From Euglena gracilis (taxonomy: Eukaryota > Euglenida > Euglenophyceae > Euglenales): a DNA stretch of 64,000 nucleotides. The first letter of the stretch is position 1. The number at the start of each line of letters is the position of its first letter. Both the position numbers and the translations under genes were made by a program. The notes under the pieces were generated by a model, which saw only the letters and a program-made list of their open reading frames with translations, was not told the DNA's origin and searched no databases. The DNA is taken from the NCBI GenBank assembly GCA_039621445.1, contig CP154955.1:28651471-28715470 (forward strand), read 5' to 3'. Below, one piece after another: positions 24,069-35,297 of the stretch.

Positions 24069-26866
24069 GTGTCCCATGTCGGTGGCGACGCCCCGGGCGG
24101 GGACTGGGGTCGGGCGGAGTACCTCGTGCGGCTGGGGCTGCGGTCCGCCTCGGTGGAGATGCTGGCGGTCCACCCGGTCGGCGCCCCCAACGCTGAGGCC
24201 CGCTTCCGGGCGGCCCACAAGCGGGCGAGCAGGCTGGCCGCGGCCCATCCACCTCGGGGGGGGGGGCTGCATGCTGGGGCAGACCATTGCTAGGTGTGCC
24301 CCCCCCCCCCGCCTGAACTGACTGGTTTTTTTTTAGATTGACCCACTGGTTTTTGGCTCTGGACCCTCCCCTCCAGGGGTGTTGTCGGGAAATGGCTGAA
24401 AGCGGTGGAATTTTTTTGAAAATGTTCAAACGTCATTGGGTTTAGGGTGGCCAAAGTGATTGAACCCCTGGTGGGTGGGAAGTGATTGATTGGCAGTGAG
24501 CATGTGATTGACTGGTTTTTCAAGGTGGAAGGTGCCCGGAGGTTGGCAAGCAATTGTGTGGTGGGAGGGGGTGGGGTGGAAGATGATGGCGCCACAGAGC
24601 TGGGGAACAGGAGACGGATAATACAAGTCGGCAAGTCGCTGCTCTGTTTCAAGTGAATTTTTATAGCAGTGTGTAGTTGGGAGGAATGACCACGACATTT
24701 GCATTTTTATTCACTTTTTGTCTGCTTAGGATCTTGTTTTTGGGGTTCACAGTTCACATTTTCACTCCATATTGGGTCATTTACAGCTTTGGCATATTTT
24801 CGGAATCATTTAATGCCAAAGAAGGTTGCCCTAAAAATCAAGGGGACCCTACATTTGAAACAACAGCAGTTGCAACAATTTCGCAAACACATGTAAAATT
24901 AGAACAACCAAATTCGTTAGTTCAATTGTCTTTTTTGTGAGGTCTGGCTGTCAACCCCCTCCCAAAAAACATCGTATGATCAGCCCATACCTACAACGGC
25001 TGACCCGCAGAGGCCTGGTGGCCAGCCATCCTCGACAGCTTCCTGTTCCCTTCCGAGGTCTGCTGTCTCAATATGTTTGTCATGGGTTCCAGTCCTCGCA
25101 AACCAACATTATATGCAAGGTACTGAAGCAATCGGCATTGACACCCTGTATCAAACGGCCCAGGGGCCAGTATGATATTGCAATGAAATTCAATCGATGC
25201 ATGAAATAATGAATATTGTGTGGCTGTCGGCATTTTACCATCCCCCTCAATTTCCCCCTCCAACCCCAAAGAACAACCAACAAGGGAAACCATGAATTGA
25301 CGAAGTGTCATACATAATACAGCACATGAAAAACTAAAAACGTTCTTACCACAGCTGTTTTGGGCACTTTTTTTTCAAAGAAAACGAAAGGCTCGGTTGA
25401 TGCAAATAAGTCAGGTTGTTCTGTGCCCCCGCCCCTTTAGACAAACCGAAGGCCAACTTGCCACCGGTTTGGGTCCATATGCAAAAAAATTGCCGGCCCA
25501 AACTTCCACGTGTGCACTTCGTCTGGATGCGATCCACGTGTGCCTGACCCTGAGTGTCGTGGGGCTCCCCCCAACCCCTCCCCCCGCCCACCACTGGGGG
25601 GGGGCTGCCCCCAGTGGTACCAAAGCCCCCCATCCCGGTCCGCCGTGTGTGCCACACAGCTGGTGGGGCCCAACAGCCTGGAGCACATCGCGCAGCGCGG
25701 CGGCCGGCTGCAGCTCGGGGACCCGGCCCCCCCGACGCTGTTCCGCACCGGCGCCATCCCCGTCTCGCCCCCCGGCCCCGGCCGCCCGCCCCCCTGCCTC
25801 ACTGGGTTTGGTTCCGGGCCGTCCGGAGGGGCAGAGCGGCGCCCGCAACCCCGCCGCCAGCTGTACGAGTTGCTGCTGTGTCGCATCGCAGGTGACCCCC
25901 CCCCTGTGTGTAAGGAAATGTCAGGAGGCCTAAATTGAACCCTTGGAACGCCCTTTCTGAGGGTGTTTCGATTTCCCCGTAACTCCCCGCCTAGCCTGAT
26001 TTATGGCATTTAAGCCCGTTTCGCCCCTAAGCCCCTCCATCGCCTCGTGTAGGCCACCAGGGCCAGCAATTGAGTATCTTCGTGATTGGTATTGTTTTCT
26101 GTCCTATTTTTGTTGACTGGAAGGTCGAAACTCATTTTTTTTTCAGCAACTCTGTACTGGCAATTGTACGGTATAATGTGAAAATCATGTGTGTGCATTT
26201 CTCAACTGTATGTGCCCCTAGGATGCCCACGTCAGTGTACCCCTACCGACGCCGTCCATGGATTACCAATGAGGTTTTCGGATTGATTGTCTCCTGACCA
26301 ACTTTCTTTTTTGAGAAGGTCCCGCAGAGGTGTTGCGGTCAGGTGGGGGCAGGGCATTCTTGCCCCCCAGAGGGGGCTCGGATTTTGGGCTGCCCAACAG
26401 CACCCTTTCTGGCGCCGAAGGCACGTTGGCTTGGCTGGGCCGGGCATGACCAAAAAGCAACCCCACTCCGGGGGGGGGGGGGTTGCAACAGGTAGGCACC
26501 CCATAGCACAAGGCCCTCTCTCTCCCTGGGGGTTGGTTAATGGCCTGACATTATCATACAGCAGCTTGAACTCTCCCCTGTCTTGCTTCAAAATAGAATG
26601 GAACGACACCCAAGGGACGCACCGCACGCCCCTCTGCAGTGTACCACCCCATCGTGTTGGAACGCACCGAGGCCCAGCTGACCATTCCTCCCCAGCAGAG
26701 GTTGCCGGAGGGAACTCTTGCCCTGCGTGCCACGCGGGATCCGCAGCAGCTTTTTTTGATGTTTTTTTTTTGAGTTGGTATGTGTGCGTGTTGTGTGTGA
26801 GTGATTGAGTGTGCGTGCATGCTTGTGGTGTGCTAGTGTGTTGTGTGTTGTGGTTTTTGTGTGTGT

Positions 26867-26899
<33 letters not shown>

Positions 26900-29800
26900 T
26901 GGATCTGTGTGTCTGTGGACCGTTGGATCACGAGCACCCTGGCCACCAATTCCTGCCACACCTCGAATCCCTTCCCCCTGCGCCATTCTCCGGCCAGCCC
27001 TGCCGCGGGCTACGACTGTGTCAAGCTGCAGGACGTGGACCCGGCGGTGGCGGCCGCCACGGACCACTACTTCCATGAGTACCTCCTCAACACGGCGGAC
27101 AACGTGCTGGCCCTGCAGTTGGTGTCGTTCACGTTTGACCCGGAGGCCGACGCCCGCAAGAGGTCCGCAAGGGAACATATTGGAGGGGGTCCCCGTTGCA
27201 GCCCGACTCAGGGAATTCCCTGCAAACTGTCCCGGGCGTTTCCTGTTGGTATTGGTTTTGAGTTGTGCTTCGAGATTATGGGAATATCTTCAAGGCCAAA
27301 ATAGGAGGATGCTCAGTAGCCCCAAACCTGTTGGCCCTCGGGTGGGGGTTTCTCGCTCTTTTTTTGCCTTCTCTGAAGGTCACCCCAGTATTTGTGATTT
27401 GGATATGCATCTTTATTCAGAGATCAGATTGAGGTTTGGTTTTGGGTTTGGGTTTGTTGGGGGTGAGGGTGGGGTTTTGGCTGGTCAATGCCCAGGGACA
27501 TTATTGATTGAGGTGAGAGTTGAATATTGTTCCAGGATTTGCTTGGATGGTACATTGTCATTCAACTCAAAAGTTACATCATTCAGAGTGACCAGCACTA
27601 TGGAGTTATTGCAGCACCATAAGCCTTACGTTTGCGCAATTTATCTTCATTTTCTGGAATTAACTCATCTTTTGCCAGTTGAGGTACATCAAATCATATT
27701 ATTATGTTATATATATTTATATTTTTTTCGCAGGAACCCTCTGTGTGAGCAATGTGAAGCAGCGGTGGCCACCGTGTATTGCCTCCAGGATGATGCCCGC
27801 CTGTGCGACCGCTGCGACTACCAACTGCACTCCAAGAGCAAAGTGTGTATTTGTGTGATCGGAAGTTGGAGAAAGTGTTCACGGACTCGGGAATGTGCAT
27901 TTTCAGACAAAAGTATGACAAAGAATTGTTAGGAGATAAATCAGTAGGAACAAGGGCAGGAGACAGGTTCATAATTGTGCAGGTTAGTGGGTCCACAGGT
28001 TAAAGGCAGCCTCTCGGGGAGGACAGTTCCTCGGGGATCACACCAAACAAGGGGGGATGGGCAGGGATAGATGGGAAGCCTTTTGGTTTTGAGGTACGTG
28101 GTCGGGGGGATCCCGACCCCAGATGTACAGACCCCCCCCAGATGTTGGGAGGGGTCCGGACCCCCCACCCCCCTCCTCTGCAGGTTCCAAAAATAGCAAA
28201 AAGAATTCTTCTGGCGCACAGCGCTGGCAAATGGTTAAAAAAAATCAAAGAACAATCAGGGGCTTTTGAACAATTTTGGCCCGATTTCCGTCCCTTTGTT
28301 CGTCCACGAAACCGACAATCCCCCCCCCCCCAGTTTCGAGGCAGGAGGGGGGGTCCGACCCCCCCCCCGTCCGTGTCGGGGGGTCCGACCCCCCTCCCTC
28401 AAGGCTTCCCATGTATCCCTGGGAATGGAGGCATCCGAAAAATCACGTTTTCAGATTTCAAAATCGGTCAGGGGGGTGGACATATGTCAATTTTTCGACG
28501 TTTGGGAAAGTGTTCTCTGGTCGCCCACTCACTCATGGGGATTTGTATCCTGTTTCCGTACTGTCTACAGAACAGTTTAGGGGGTCGTTGCCATAACCCA
28601 GCCCCCATTCTTTCAAGGATCCGTTTCAGCCAGCGCTGAACGAAATCCCAGAAACTCAAATTGGGTGGAGGGCAGGTTGGGGAGTCGACCTCCCCCCCCA
28701 CCCCCAGTGGGAGGTCACCATCACCCAGCCGCCGATTTTTTAGGTCGAAATTTCCCTTCGGTGTAACTAGATTTCTTATTTGCCAAGTGACTGGGTGGGT
28801 GGGGGGGTCGACCCCCCATCACCAGGCACCCTGCACCAGGCAGCCCGCACCCCCTGGCTTCGGCCCTGCCCAAATTTTGGGGTTTTTGGGCGGCGCTGCA
28901 GGTGCTGGAGAAGCACGGGCGGGTGCCGGTGGCGGAGGTGCAGGGCAACCTGACCCTCAGCCGGTGCCGGGCCCACCCAGACATGCCGGTGCAGTTCTAC
29001 GACCCCATCGCCCACGAGGCCGTGTGCGTCCACTGCAAGATGGTGGGGTCCCACAGCGCCGGCGAGAAGGCCCGCCACGCGCTGGTCACGGCCCGGCGGT
29101 CCCTCCACTGCAGAGGCACTGTGGTGGGCCGGGGTTGTGGGCTGCAGGTTGCGGACATATCACTTCCCATCCAATGGCAGGCTGGGTTTAGTTTCCTTCA
29201 ATGGTCGCCACGACAACTGTCAGGTTTGTGCTGCCTTTTTCAAAACTCCGGGCTGTTTGGATGCCGAGTGGTGCTGGGCAATCGCCGGCTTCCGATCAAC
29301 GACGCGTACACCGAGAACGTGGCGGCCCTCCTTCAGGTGTGACGTTTGCCTGGCCCGCAGCCCGGCGCAGCCCAGCGCAGCGCAGCGCCGCACCGCACAT
29401 CCGCACCACATCCACATCCACATCCGCACGTCGATGCGGATGTGCGGCAGACCACAAGCCCAACAGCACGGCGCACAGCGCAGCACGGTTAGGAATTGCC
29501 AGAAAGAAGTCTGTGACCAAAACCTTCGTCTGGAAATTCTGTTTCATTTTGTATTACAGTGGCAGCCTCCTGCGAACAGTGCATCGACTTGCTTGGAAAT
29601 TTACGGGGGCAATGCGCCATACAAATGGCACCGGCGTCACGCGGTGCCACCCCTCGCCCCCGCCCCCACCCCCAAACCAGGAGCAGGACATCGTGGGCCA
29701 CCGGCAGCAGCGCATCGCGGCCCAGCTCACGGCGGTGGACGACCGGCTGCAGAAGGTGCACGCCAACGCCACCGCCCAGCCCCGCCCCACCCCGCCGGGT

Positions 29801-32800
29801 CGGGGTTCCTTGGCCTGGGGGGTGGGGGGTGCCCTGCCCCGCCAAAGGTCCGGGGCTGCCGCCGCCGTGGAGCAGCAGCTGCGGGATTTGCTGCTCCGCA
29901 TCTTTGAGAAGCTGCAGGCCAGCACCCAGGTGTGGGGGGACTCTTTCCCATCCGTCCCCCCCCATTGTCAGGCTGGTGCGCCGTCATTCAGTTCACCTTC
30001 TGTGGTGGGGAAACAGATTTGGAAACAGACTGGACAGGGACACGCACACGTGCGCGCGCACACAACAGAAATGTCGAGTGCAACTGGCCACGTACACGGC
30101 ACAGAAATGCAAAATCTGCAACCTATCAGCGGTTGCATTTTTTTTCAATATCCTGCTTTTTTGGGGGAGAATTGCCTCAAAACCAGCAGCCGGGCGGGGG
30201 ACAACGGTAAGCAAAATTGGTTGTGCTTTGGAGCACCCATAGAGGGCCCCTTTTTTTTTAGTTATTCACCTGCTCATGTCCCCCCTCCAAGAACGACGCA
30301 CACTGCTGCCATATCACCTCAGATGCACCGCGCCACACATTACACATTACACACCACACACCACACATTGTGGTGTACCACAATGTGTGGTACACCGCCC
30401 CCCAGCACCCCGCTCATACCACATCCCCCCCCCACCTGTCCTCCCTGGCCCAGGCAAAGCTGCATCTGCTGCTGAGTGACGAGGCGGAGCTGCGCCGCCG
30501 CCTGCAGTACTACGACTGGCTGGACGCCTTCCTCCGCTACCAGAAGGACCTCCTCTCCCAGGGGACGCCCCCCCGCCCCACACCCACCATCCGTCCATCC
30601 GAGGGGCGAGGTCCCCTGCCCCGGATCCGGTGGACTTCCTCACCAGCTGCCGGCACCACTTTGCCCTTCTGCAGGTGTGAATCCCCCACCCAGCCACCCC
30701 CGATGATCGCCCCCTGGTCCTCCCAGTTGCAGACCGAGGCCTCACCGGCTCCTCGCCCCGCACTTGTTTTTGTTGAGCATTAGGCGCCTTTTTTTTGCCA
30801 TTTTCAGGCAGCATGGTCAGGTGAGTCGTCCATCAACCAAAGAAACAACACAAACATCGCAAATGACACAAACATCACCCCCTCCCCTGTTTCGGTGCTT
30901 TCATCATGGTATTCACCTACACAGTATAGGGTATAGGGTATAGGGTATAGGGTATTCCCCTCATCGAGAGGAGCCGAGAGGAGGGTGACGTGGCTCAAAA
31001 TGTCAGGCTGTTTTGCACCTATGTTGTCTTGAAAGTGGGATCTTCCTCTCAACGACTCGTGACGCCAGTTCTCCCGCCATCGCCTGATGGCGAGGGCGAG
31101 GCGGCCGCCCGGCAAAGGGTGCCTGTCCGTGCCGGTGCCGCTCAGGAGGCGCCGCAGCACCCGGTGGAGTGCGCCCCTACCGTGATGACAGACCTGCAGC
31201 TGACGGGGGACCTCGCCCCGCCCTTCGTCCGAAACCCTCCCCAACCCCCCAGGGGATATTGGCCAACCCTGGGCAAGCACCTCTGATGATGCTGGGCGAT
31301 GCTGGGCGATGCAGGGCGATGCTGGGCGATGCTGGGCGATGCTGGAATTTTGGAGATCAGAGGTGGGGTTCCGATGCTGGGCGATGCTGGGCGATGCTGG
31401 GCGATGCTGGGCGATGCTGGCATTTTTTTGTACATTTTGAAGGATTAAACCCATTTTTGGGATAATTTCCCCACAATTCTCCAGCCTTACACCCATTTTG
31501 GCCATTATGGATCAATTTTTGCTAATTTGGGGGTTATTTGTCACTGTGTTGGCAAATATTAGGCTAATTTGGGTCAATATGAGCGCATTTTATGGCATTT
31601 TGGGCCATTTTGTGCCTTTGTGGTGATTTTGGGTCATTTTTCACAATGTTTTGGTGTTTTTGGGCAATTTTTTTTGTCATTTGAAGCATTTTGGGTCATT
31701 TTGGTTGCTTTTTGGGGGCTTTTTGTGGTCAATTTTGGGTTTTTGTGGTCATTTTTGGGCTTTTATGGTTATTTTGGCTAGGTTGGGTGCCATTGGATGA
31801 ATACTGGACAGACTCTGGATGATGCAGATGGACAGGCGTTGGACAAGATGTACATACCAGACAAGATGCCGATGCTGGACAAGATGAAGTGGATGCAGAT
31901 ACTGGACAACATGCAGATGGTGGACAAGATGCAGATACTGATAAGATGCCGATGCTGGACAAGGTGCCGACGCTGTACAAGGTGCAGATGCTGGACAAGA
32001 TGCAAATGCTGGACAACATGCAGATGCTGGACAAGATGCAGATGCTGGACAAGAAGCAGATACTGGACAAGATGAAGTGGATGCAGACACCGGCCAACGT
32101 TGCAGATACTGAGAAGATGCCGATGCTGGACAAGATGTAGATGGTGGACAACATGCCGATGCTGGACAAGGTGCAGATGCTGGACCATTTTGCTGTGTCC
32201 TTCCTTGATTGTTGTTGGTATAACCTCTGAACACTTACACTCGCCGCAGATCCAGCCTGGACTGGGCGGGGCGTTGGGTCGACACCACATTGCTGTTGCA
32301 GGGGTGCCACCCTCCACCCTCCAGCACAACAACTGTTTTGGTCTCTGTTTGTCTGACCGGCAAGAGGCTTGCAACTTGCACTCGATGTGCCATCTCACAG
32401 GCCGGCAAAAAGCGGCAAAAGTGGTCAAAACGTGGTCAAAAAGCAGGCAAAAGTGGGGCAAAAGTGGTCAGAAAGCAGCAAAAATGGTCAAGAAGCAGGC
32501 AAAAGTGGGCAAAGGTGGTCAAACAGCAACAAAAGTGGTCAAAAAGTAGCAAAAAGATCAAAAAGCAGCAACAATGGCCAAAAGTGGGCAAAAAGTAGCA
32601 AACGTGGGCAAAAGTGGTCAAAAAGCAGCAAACGTTGTCAAAAGTGGTCAAAAAGCAGCAAAAGTGATCAAAAAGCAGCAACAATGGCCAAAAGTGGGCA
32701 AAAAAGAGGCAAACGTGGGCAAAAGTGGTCAAAAAGCAGCAAAAGTTGTCAAAAGTGGTCAAAAAGTAGGCAAAAGTGGTCAAAAGTGGTCAAAAAGCAG

Positions 32801-34565
32801 CAAAAGTGATCAAAAAGCCGCAAAGGTAGTTGGAAATGGGCAAAAGAGGGCAAAAAGCAGTAAAAGTGGTCAAGAAGCAGTCAAAATTGGTCAAAAGGCA
32901 GCAAATGTGGGCAAAAGTGTTCAAAAAGCAGTCACAGTGGTCAAAAAGCAACCAAAGATAGCCAAAAGTAGCCAAAAGTGGGCGAGAGCGGCAAAAGCAG
33001 CAGGCATAAAAGGTACACCTTCAAGGGCTCCAAAGGCGATGCTGGGCGATGTTGGGCGATGCTGGGCGATGCTGAGCGATGCTGGGCGATGCTGGGCGAT
33101 GCTGGGCCTAGGGGCATGGATGACCAGAGGTGCTTGACCCTGGGTCCCCAGATTCCCCTGCCAAAAAGTCATTTTTTTCCTTTCGGCACTTCTCACCGAG
33201 AATTTTTTTTTGTATTTTTGACGCAAAAAGTGCCCAAAATGGCCTTTTTCCCAGCCGATTTTGGGTGGCAAAATCTTTTTTGCCCTGGTGTTTCGTTCCA
33301 GGCCAAAAATCGGTCACCCAGACTTCACCACTGTTTAGGTGGGGTCGGAAGGTGTCCCCCTCCAGGCTGGGGGCCCCCCCTCCCAAATAATGGGGCAGGG
33401 TGCCCCGTTATTGGCACCATCCTTTTGACATTCCCCCCCCGCCCTGCTATTTGGGCACTACCCATCATCATGGACAGCACCATGTGGACATTTATTTTGG
33501 ACCTTCGTCAAAAGGAAAACCCGAAGCGTCCCTCACGGTGTGAATGACACACCACTTGCACCATCCGTCTCTTCTGTCCCTCCCCCAAACCTGCTGCGAA
33601 GTACTTGCGGCAGGCAAGCGTTGTGGAATATTTTCGTCGTCGCTAACCTCTTGGACCAAATAGTTGACGGTGCCAGTTATTGGATCAAGGGTTTTTTTTA
33701 ATCGTGTACCCCTGGGGGGGAGGGGGGGAGGGTGGGTGGGTCCGGCCGAGCACCCCCCACCCGAGGGGGGGTCTCCCCGGAGGGGGGTGGGATATATTTT
33801 TCGGCGTCGAAGGCACGGAAAATTTTGAAGAGGGTGCTATTTTTGGCACTTTTCGATTTTTTGGCCATTTTCGGGGAAAAGTGGGTGGGTCCCCTGGGAC
33901 CCCCTCCCCCCTCGTGGGCGCCCCCCTCCCCGAGGGGGTGGGTGGGTGGGGGACTCCCCCCGGTTTTAAAAAAAACCCGGATTGGAACCATCTTTTTCGG
34001 CCTGCCCCCTGCCCCATTATTTGGCCACTGCCTACTCAAATGGCACTGCGGGGGCTTATTTTTTGGGGGGGCTTATAACAAACCCCGGCCTCCCTCTCCC
34101 GGTGCATTCAGTCTGCTGCACCACCCCACCCCCAACGGGACCAACGGGACCTTAATTCAGCGTCCCAGACACCCCCTCGGGGATATGACGGGCCCCAAAA
34201 GGCCCTGAGTAGCTCTCCAGGCACCATCGGGCGAGGATCCCGGGTTGGGAGGGCGGAGGCCGGCCAGGGACCTCGAGACAGTACCCCTTCCCCTCGCTGC
34301 GGCCACCGCCTCCACCCTGTCAGCCAACGGCGGGCCCCCCGCCTCCCGCCCGACGGGGACAGTGGTGGACGACGCCGGGGTAGCCCCGGAGCCGTACGCC
34401 GCCCCGCCGGCCCCCGCCCCGGGGCCGTACGGCGCCTCCCCCCGCGCGTCCCACAGCACCAGCCTCGCCCCCCGCCCCGCCCCGTACAGCGCCGGGGTCC
34501 TCCGCCCGCTGACGCACGACCTGCCCCGCCGTTCGCCCTTCCCCGCCTACTCCACGGAGCGGTGA
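24069..34565 (+). CDS. Large B-box zinc-finger / coiled-coil protein
   Basis: The first recognised exon, from 24069, reads WGRAEYLVRLGLRSASVEML; its true start is uncertain. 25660-25891 ends QLYELLLCRIA. 26640 to about 26757 begins VYHPIVLERTEAQLTIPP. 26998-27162 contains TDHYFHEYLLNTADNVLALQ. 27734-27842 is B-box 1 and 28902-29084 is B-box 2. Coiled-coil exons lie at about 29265-29336, 29681-29785 and 29855-29929. 30454-30561 holds LLLSDEAELRRRLQYYDWLD and 30627-30674 reads PVDFLTSCRHHFALLQ. About 31072-31210 may follow. The last exon, 34268-34565, ends RSPFPAYSTER and TGA. B-boxes bind zinc and mediate protein contacts, often in ubiquitin-linked or cytoskeletal proteins. No RING domain is seen. 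The order resembles large B-box proteins I recall from other protists. Whether the 34.3-kb exon belongs here is inferred. Confidence 0.72.
24300..24540. repeat. C/G-tract dispersed repeat, family A copy 3
   Basis: CTGACTGGTTTTTTTTTAGA, TTGACCCACTGGTTTTTGGC and TCTGGACCCTCCCCTCC give a diverged family A head, followed by GTGATTGA phrases. It lies in the intron after the first recognised B-box-gene exon. Confidence 0.6.
26855..26912. repeat. GT/GC dinucleotide microsatellite
   Basis: A GT run with an inner GCGCGC block lies upstream of the exon that starts at 26998 in the B-box gene. Confidence 0.9.
27734..29084 (+). other. Tandem B-box exons
   Basis: Exon 27734-27842 joins the preceding one in phase (AAG AG + G AAC) and carries Cys pairs in NPLCEQCEAAVATVYCLQDD and RLCDRCDYQLHS, the layout of a B-box 1 / CONSTANS-type finger. 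Exon 28902-29084 carries SRCRAHPDMPVQFYDP then EAVCVHCKMVGSHSAGEKAR, a B-box 2 layout. In the second box the position after FY is Asp where Cys is common, so one zinc ligand may be missing. Confidence 0.82.
30925..30954. repeat. (TATAGGG)n heptanucleotide
   Basis: Four units of TATAGGG, a telomere-like heptamer, lie in an intron near the 3' half of the B-box gene. Confidence 0.85.
31284..31425. repeat. GATGCTGGGC minisatellite, block 1
   Basis: A 10-bp unit GATGCTGGGC is repeated in two runs (about 31284-31345 and 31373-31424). The same unit returns at 33041-33108 on the far side of two unrelated arrays. Confidence 0.92.
31440..31785. repeat. Degenerate TTTTGGGTCATTTT array
   Basis: Loose repeats of TTTTGGGTCATTTT / TTTTGGGCAATTTT form a T/G-rich tract between two minisatellites. 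No exon is visible. Confidence 0.6.
31795..32192. repeat. GATGCTGGACAAG minisatellite
   Basis: Units of 12-15 bp related to GATGCTGGACAAGAT and GATGCAGATACTGGA fill about 400 bp. Open frames rich in Cys-Trp-Thr-Arg or Cys-Pro-Ala-Ser follow the repeat period and have no other protein character. Confidence 0.92.
32400..32995. repeat. AAAAGTGGTCAAAAAGCAGC minisatellite
   Basis: About 600 bp of 20-bp units and shortened variants (AAAAGTGGGC, AAAAGTAGC). The Lys/Ser/Gln-rich open frames across it are translations of the repeat. Confidence 0.94.
33041..33108. repeat. GATGCTGGGC minisatellite, block 2
   Basis: The same 10-bp unit as at 31284, with TTGGGCGATG and TGAGCGATG variants. It closes the composite tandem-repeat region. 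Confidence 0.92.
33215..33370. repeat. C/G-tract dispersed repeat, family B copy 1
   Basis: TGCCCAAAATGGCCTTTTTC, then ATCGGTCACCCAGACTTCAC, CACTGTTTAGGTGGGG and a C tract. The order matches copies at 36285, 39490 and 51180. Confidence 0.7.
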
Positions 34566-35297
34566 GGCCTCCGGCCGGCGCTCCGCTCCCTCCCACACAT
34601 TTGTTGCACAGTGTAGATATGTTGACTGTGGTGGTAGATATGTTTGGCATTGCCTGTGCCATGGGTTGTACCTTTGTTGCCATGGTACCATGCCCAAACA
34701 CACGCATGTGCCGGGCATGGTGTTTGTTTGGACTAATTTTGCTCAGGTTCCCCAACGTTCTTTGATTTTGTGCTTTGAAACGGCGCCTTCGCGCCGTCAA
34801 GGGGTCAGGGGGCAGTGAACTTCTGACGGGACGGCTCTTCATCCAGGGATGGGGATGCGTTCCACATTTTTTCGTATTTTTGAACATTTTTTGCACATTT
34901 TTCCGAATTTTTCAAATTCATGTTTTTGGGCTTTTTTTTTCCCATTTTTGGGGCATTATTTTTTGCATTTTTGCGTAATTTTTTCAATGCTTTTTGTCAC
35001 TTTTTTTTGCTTTCTGATGCATTTGCACATTTTTTCCGTGAGTTCCCAAGTTTTTCACATTTTTTTGACCGAAGCTGACATTTTCCTCATGATTCCACAT
35101 GATTTCTTTAAAGTTGGTGCCATTTTTGGATGTTTGGGTATTTTTTTTTGCCTTTTTGTGATTTTTGTGATTTTTTTTCTCTCACTTTTTGGACATTTTC
35201 GCACATTTTCCCCCAAAATGCGCATTTTTTGCACTTTTTTTTTTGAGTCCAGGCTGGCGCATTTCCCCCCCCTCTGATTTCACAGCGTCCTCGGCGG
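34566..35297. other. Intergenic stretch before the cyclophilin gene
   Basis: It starts right after the TGA at 34563-34565 and ends at the proposed cyclophilin start codon. The right half is T-rich (CATTTTTTGCACATTTTT phrases). No exon is seen. The cyclophilin promoter should be here, but no motif is recognised. Confidence 0.5.

Noticed and set aside
31729-32461. Cys/Ser/Pro repeat proteins on the minus strand
   Set aside because: They follow the minisatellite period exactly and have no splice or start context.
32400-32995. CRISPR-like array
   Set aside because: Units are contiguous and degenerate with no unique spacers, and the sequence is a eukaryotic intronic minisatellite.
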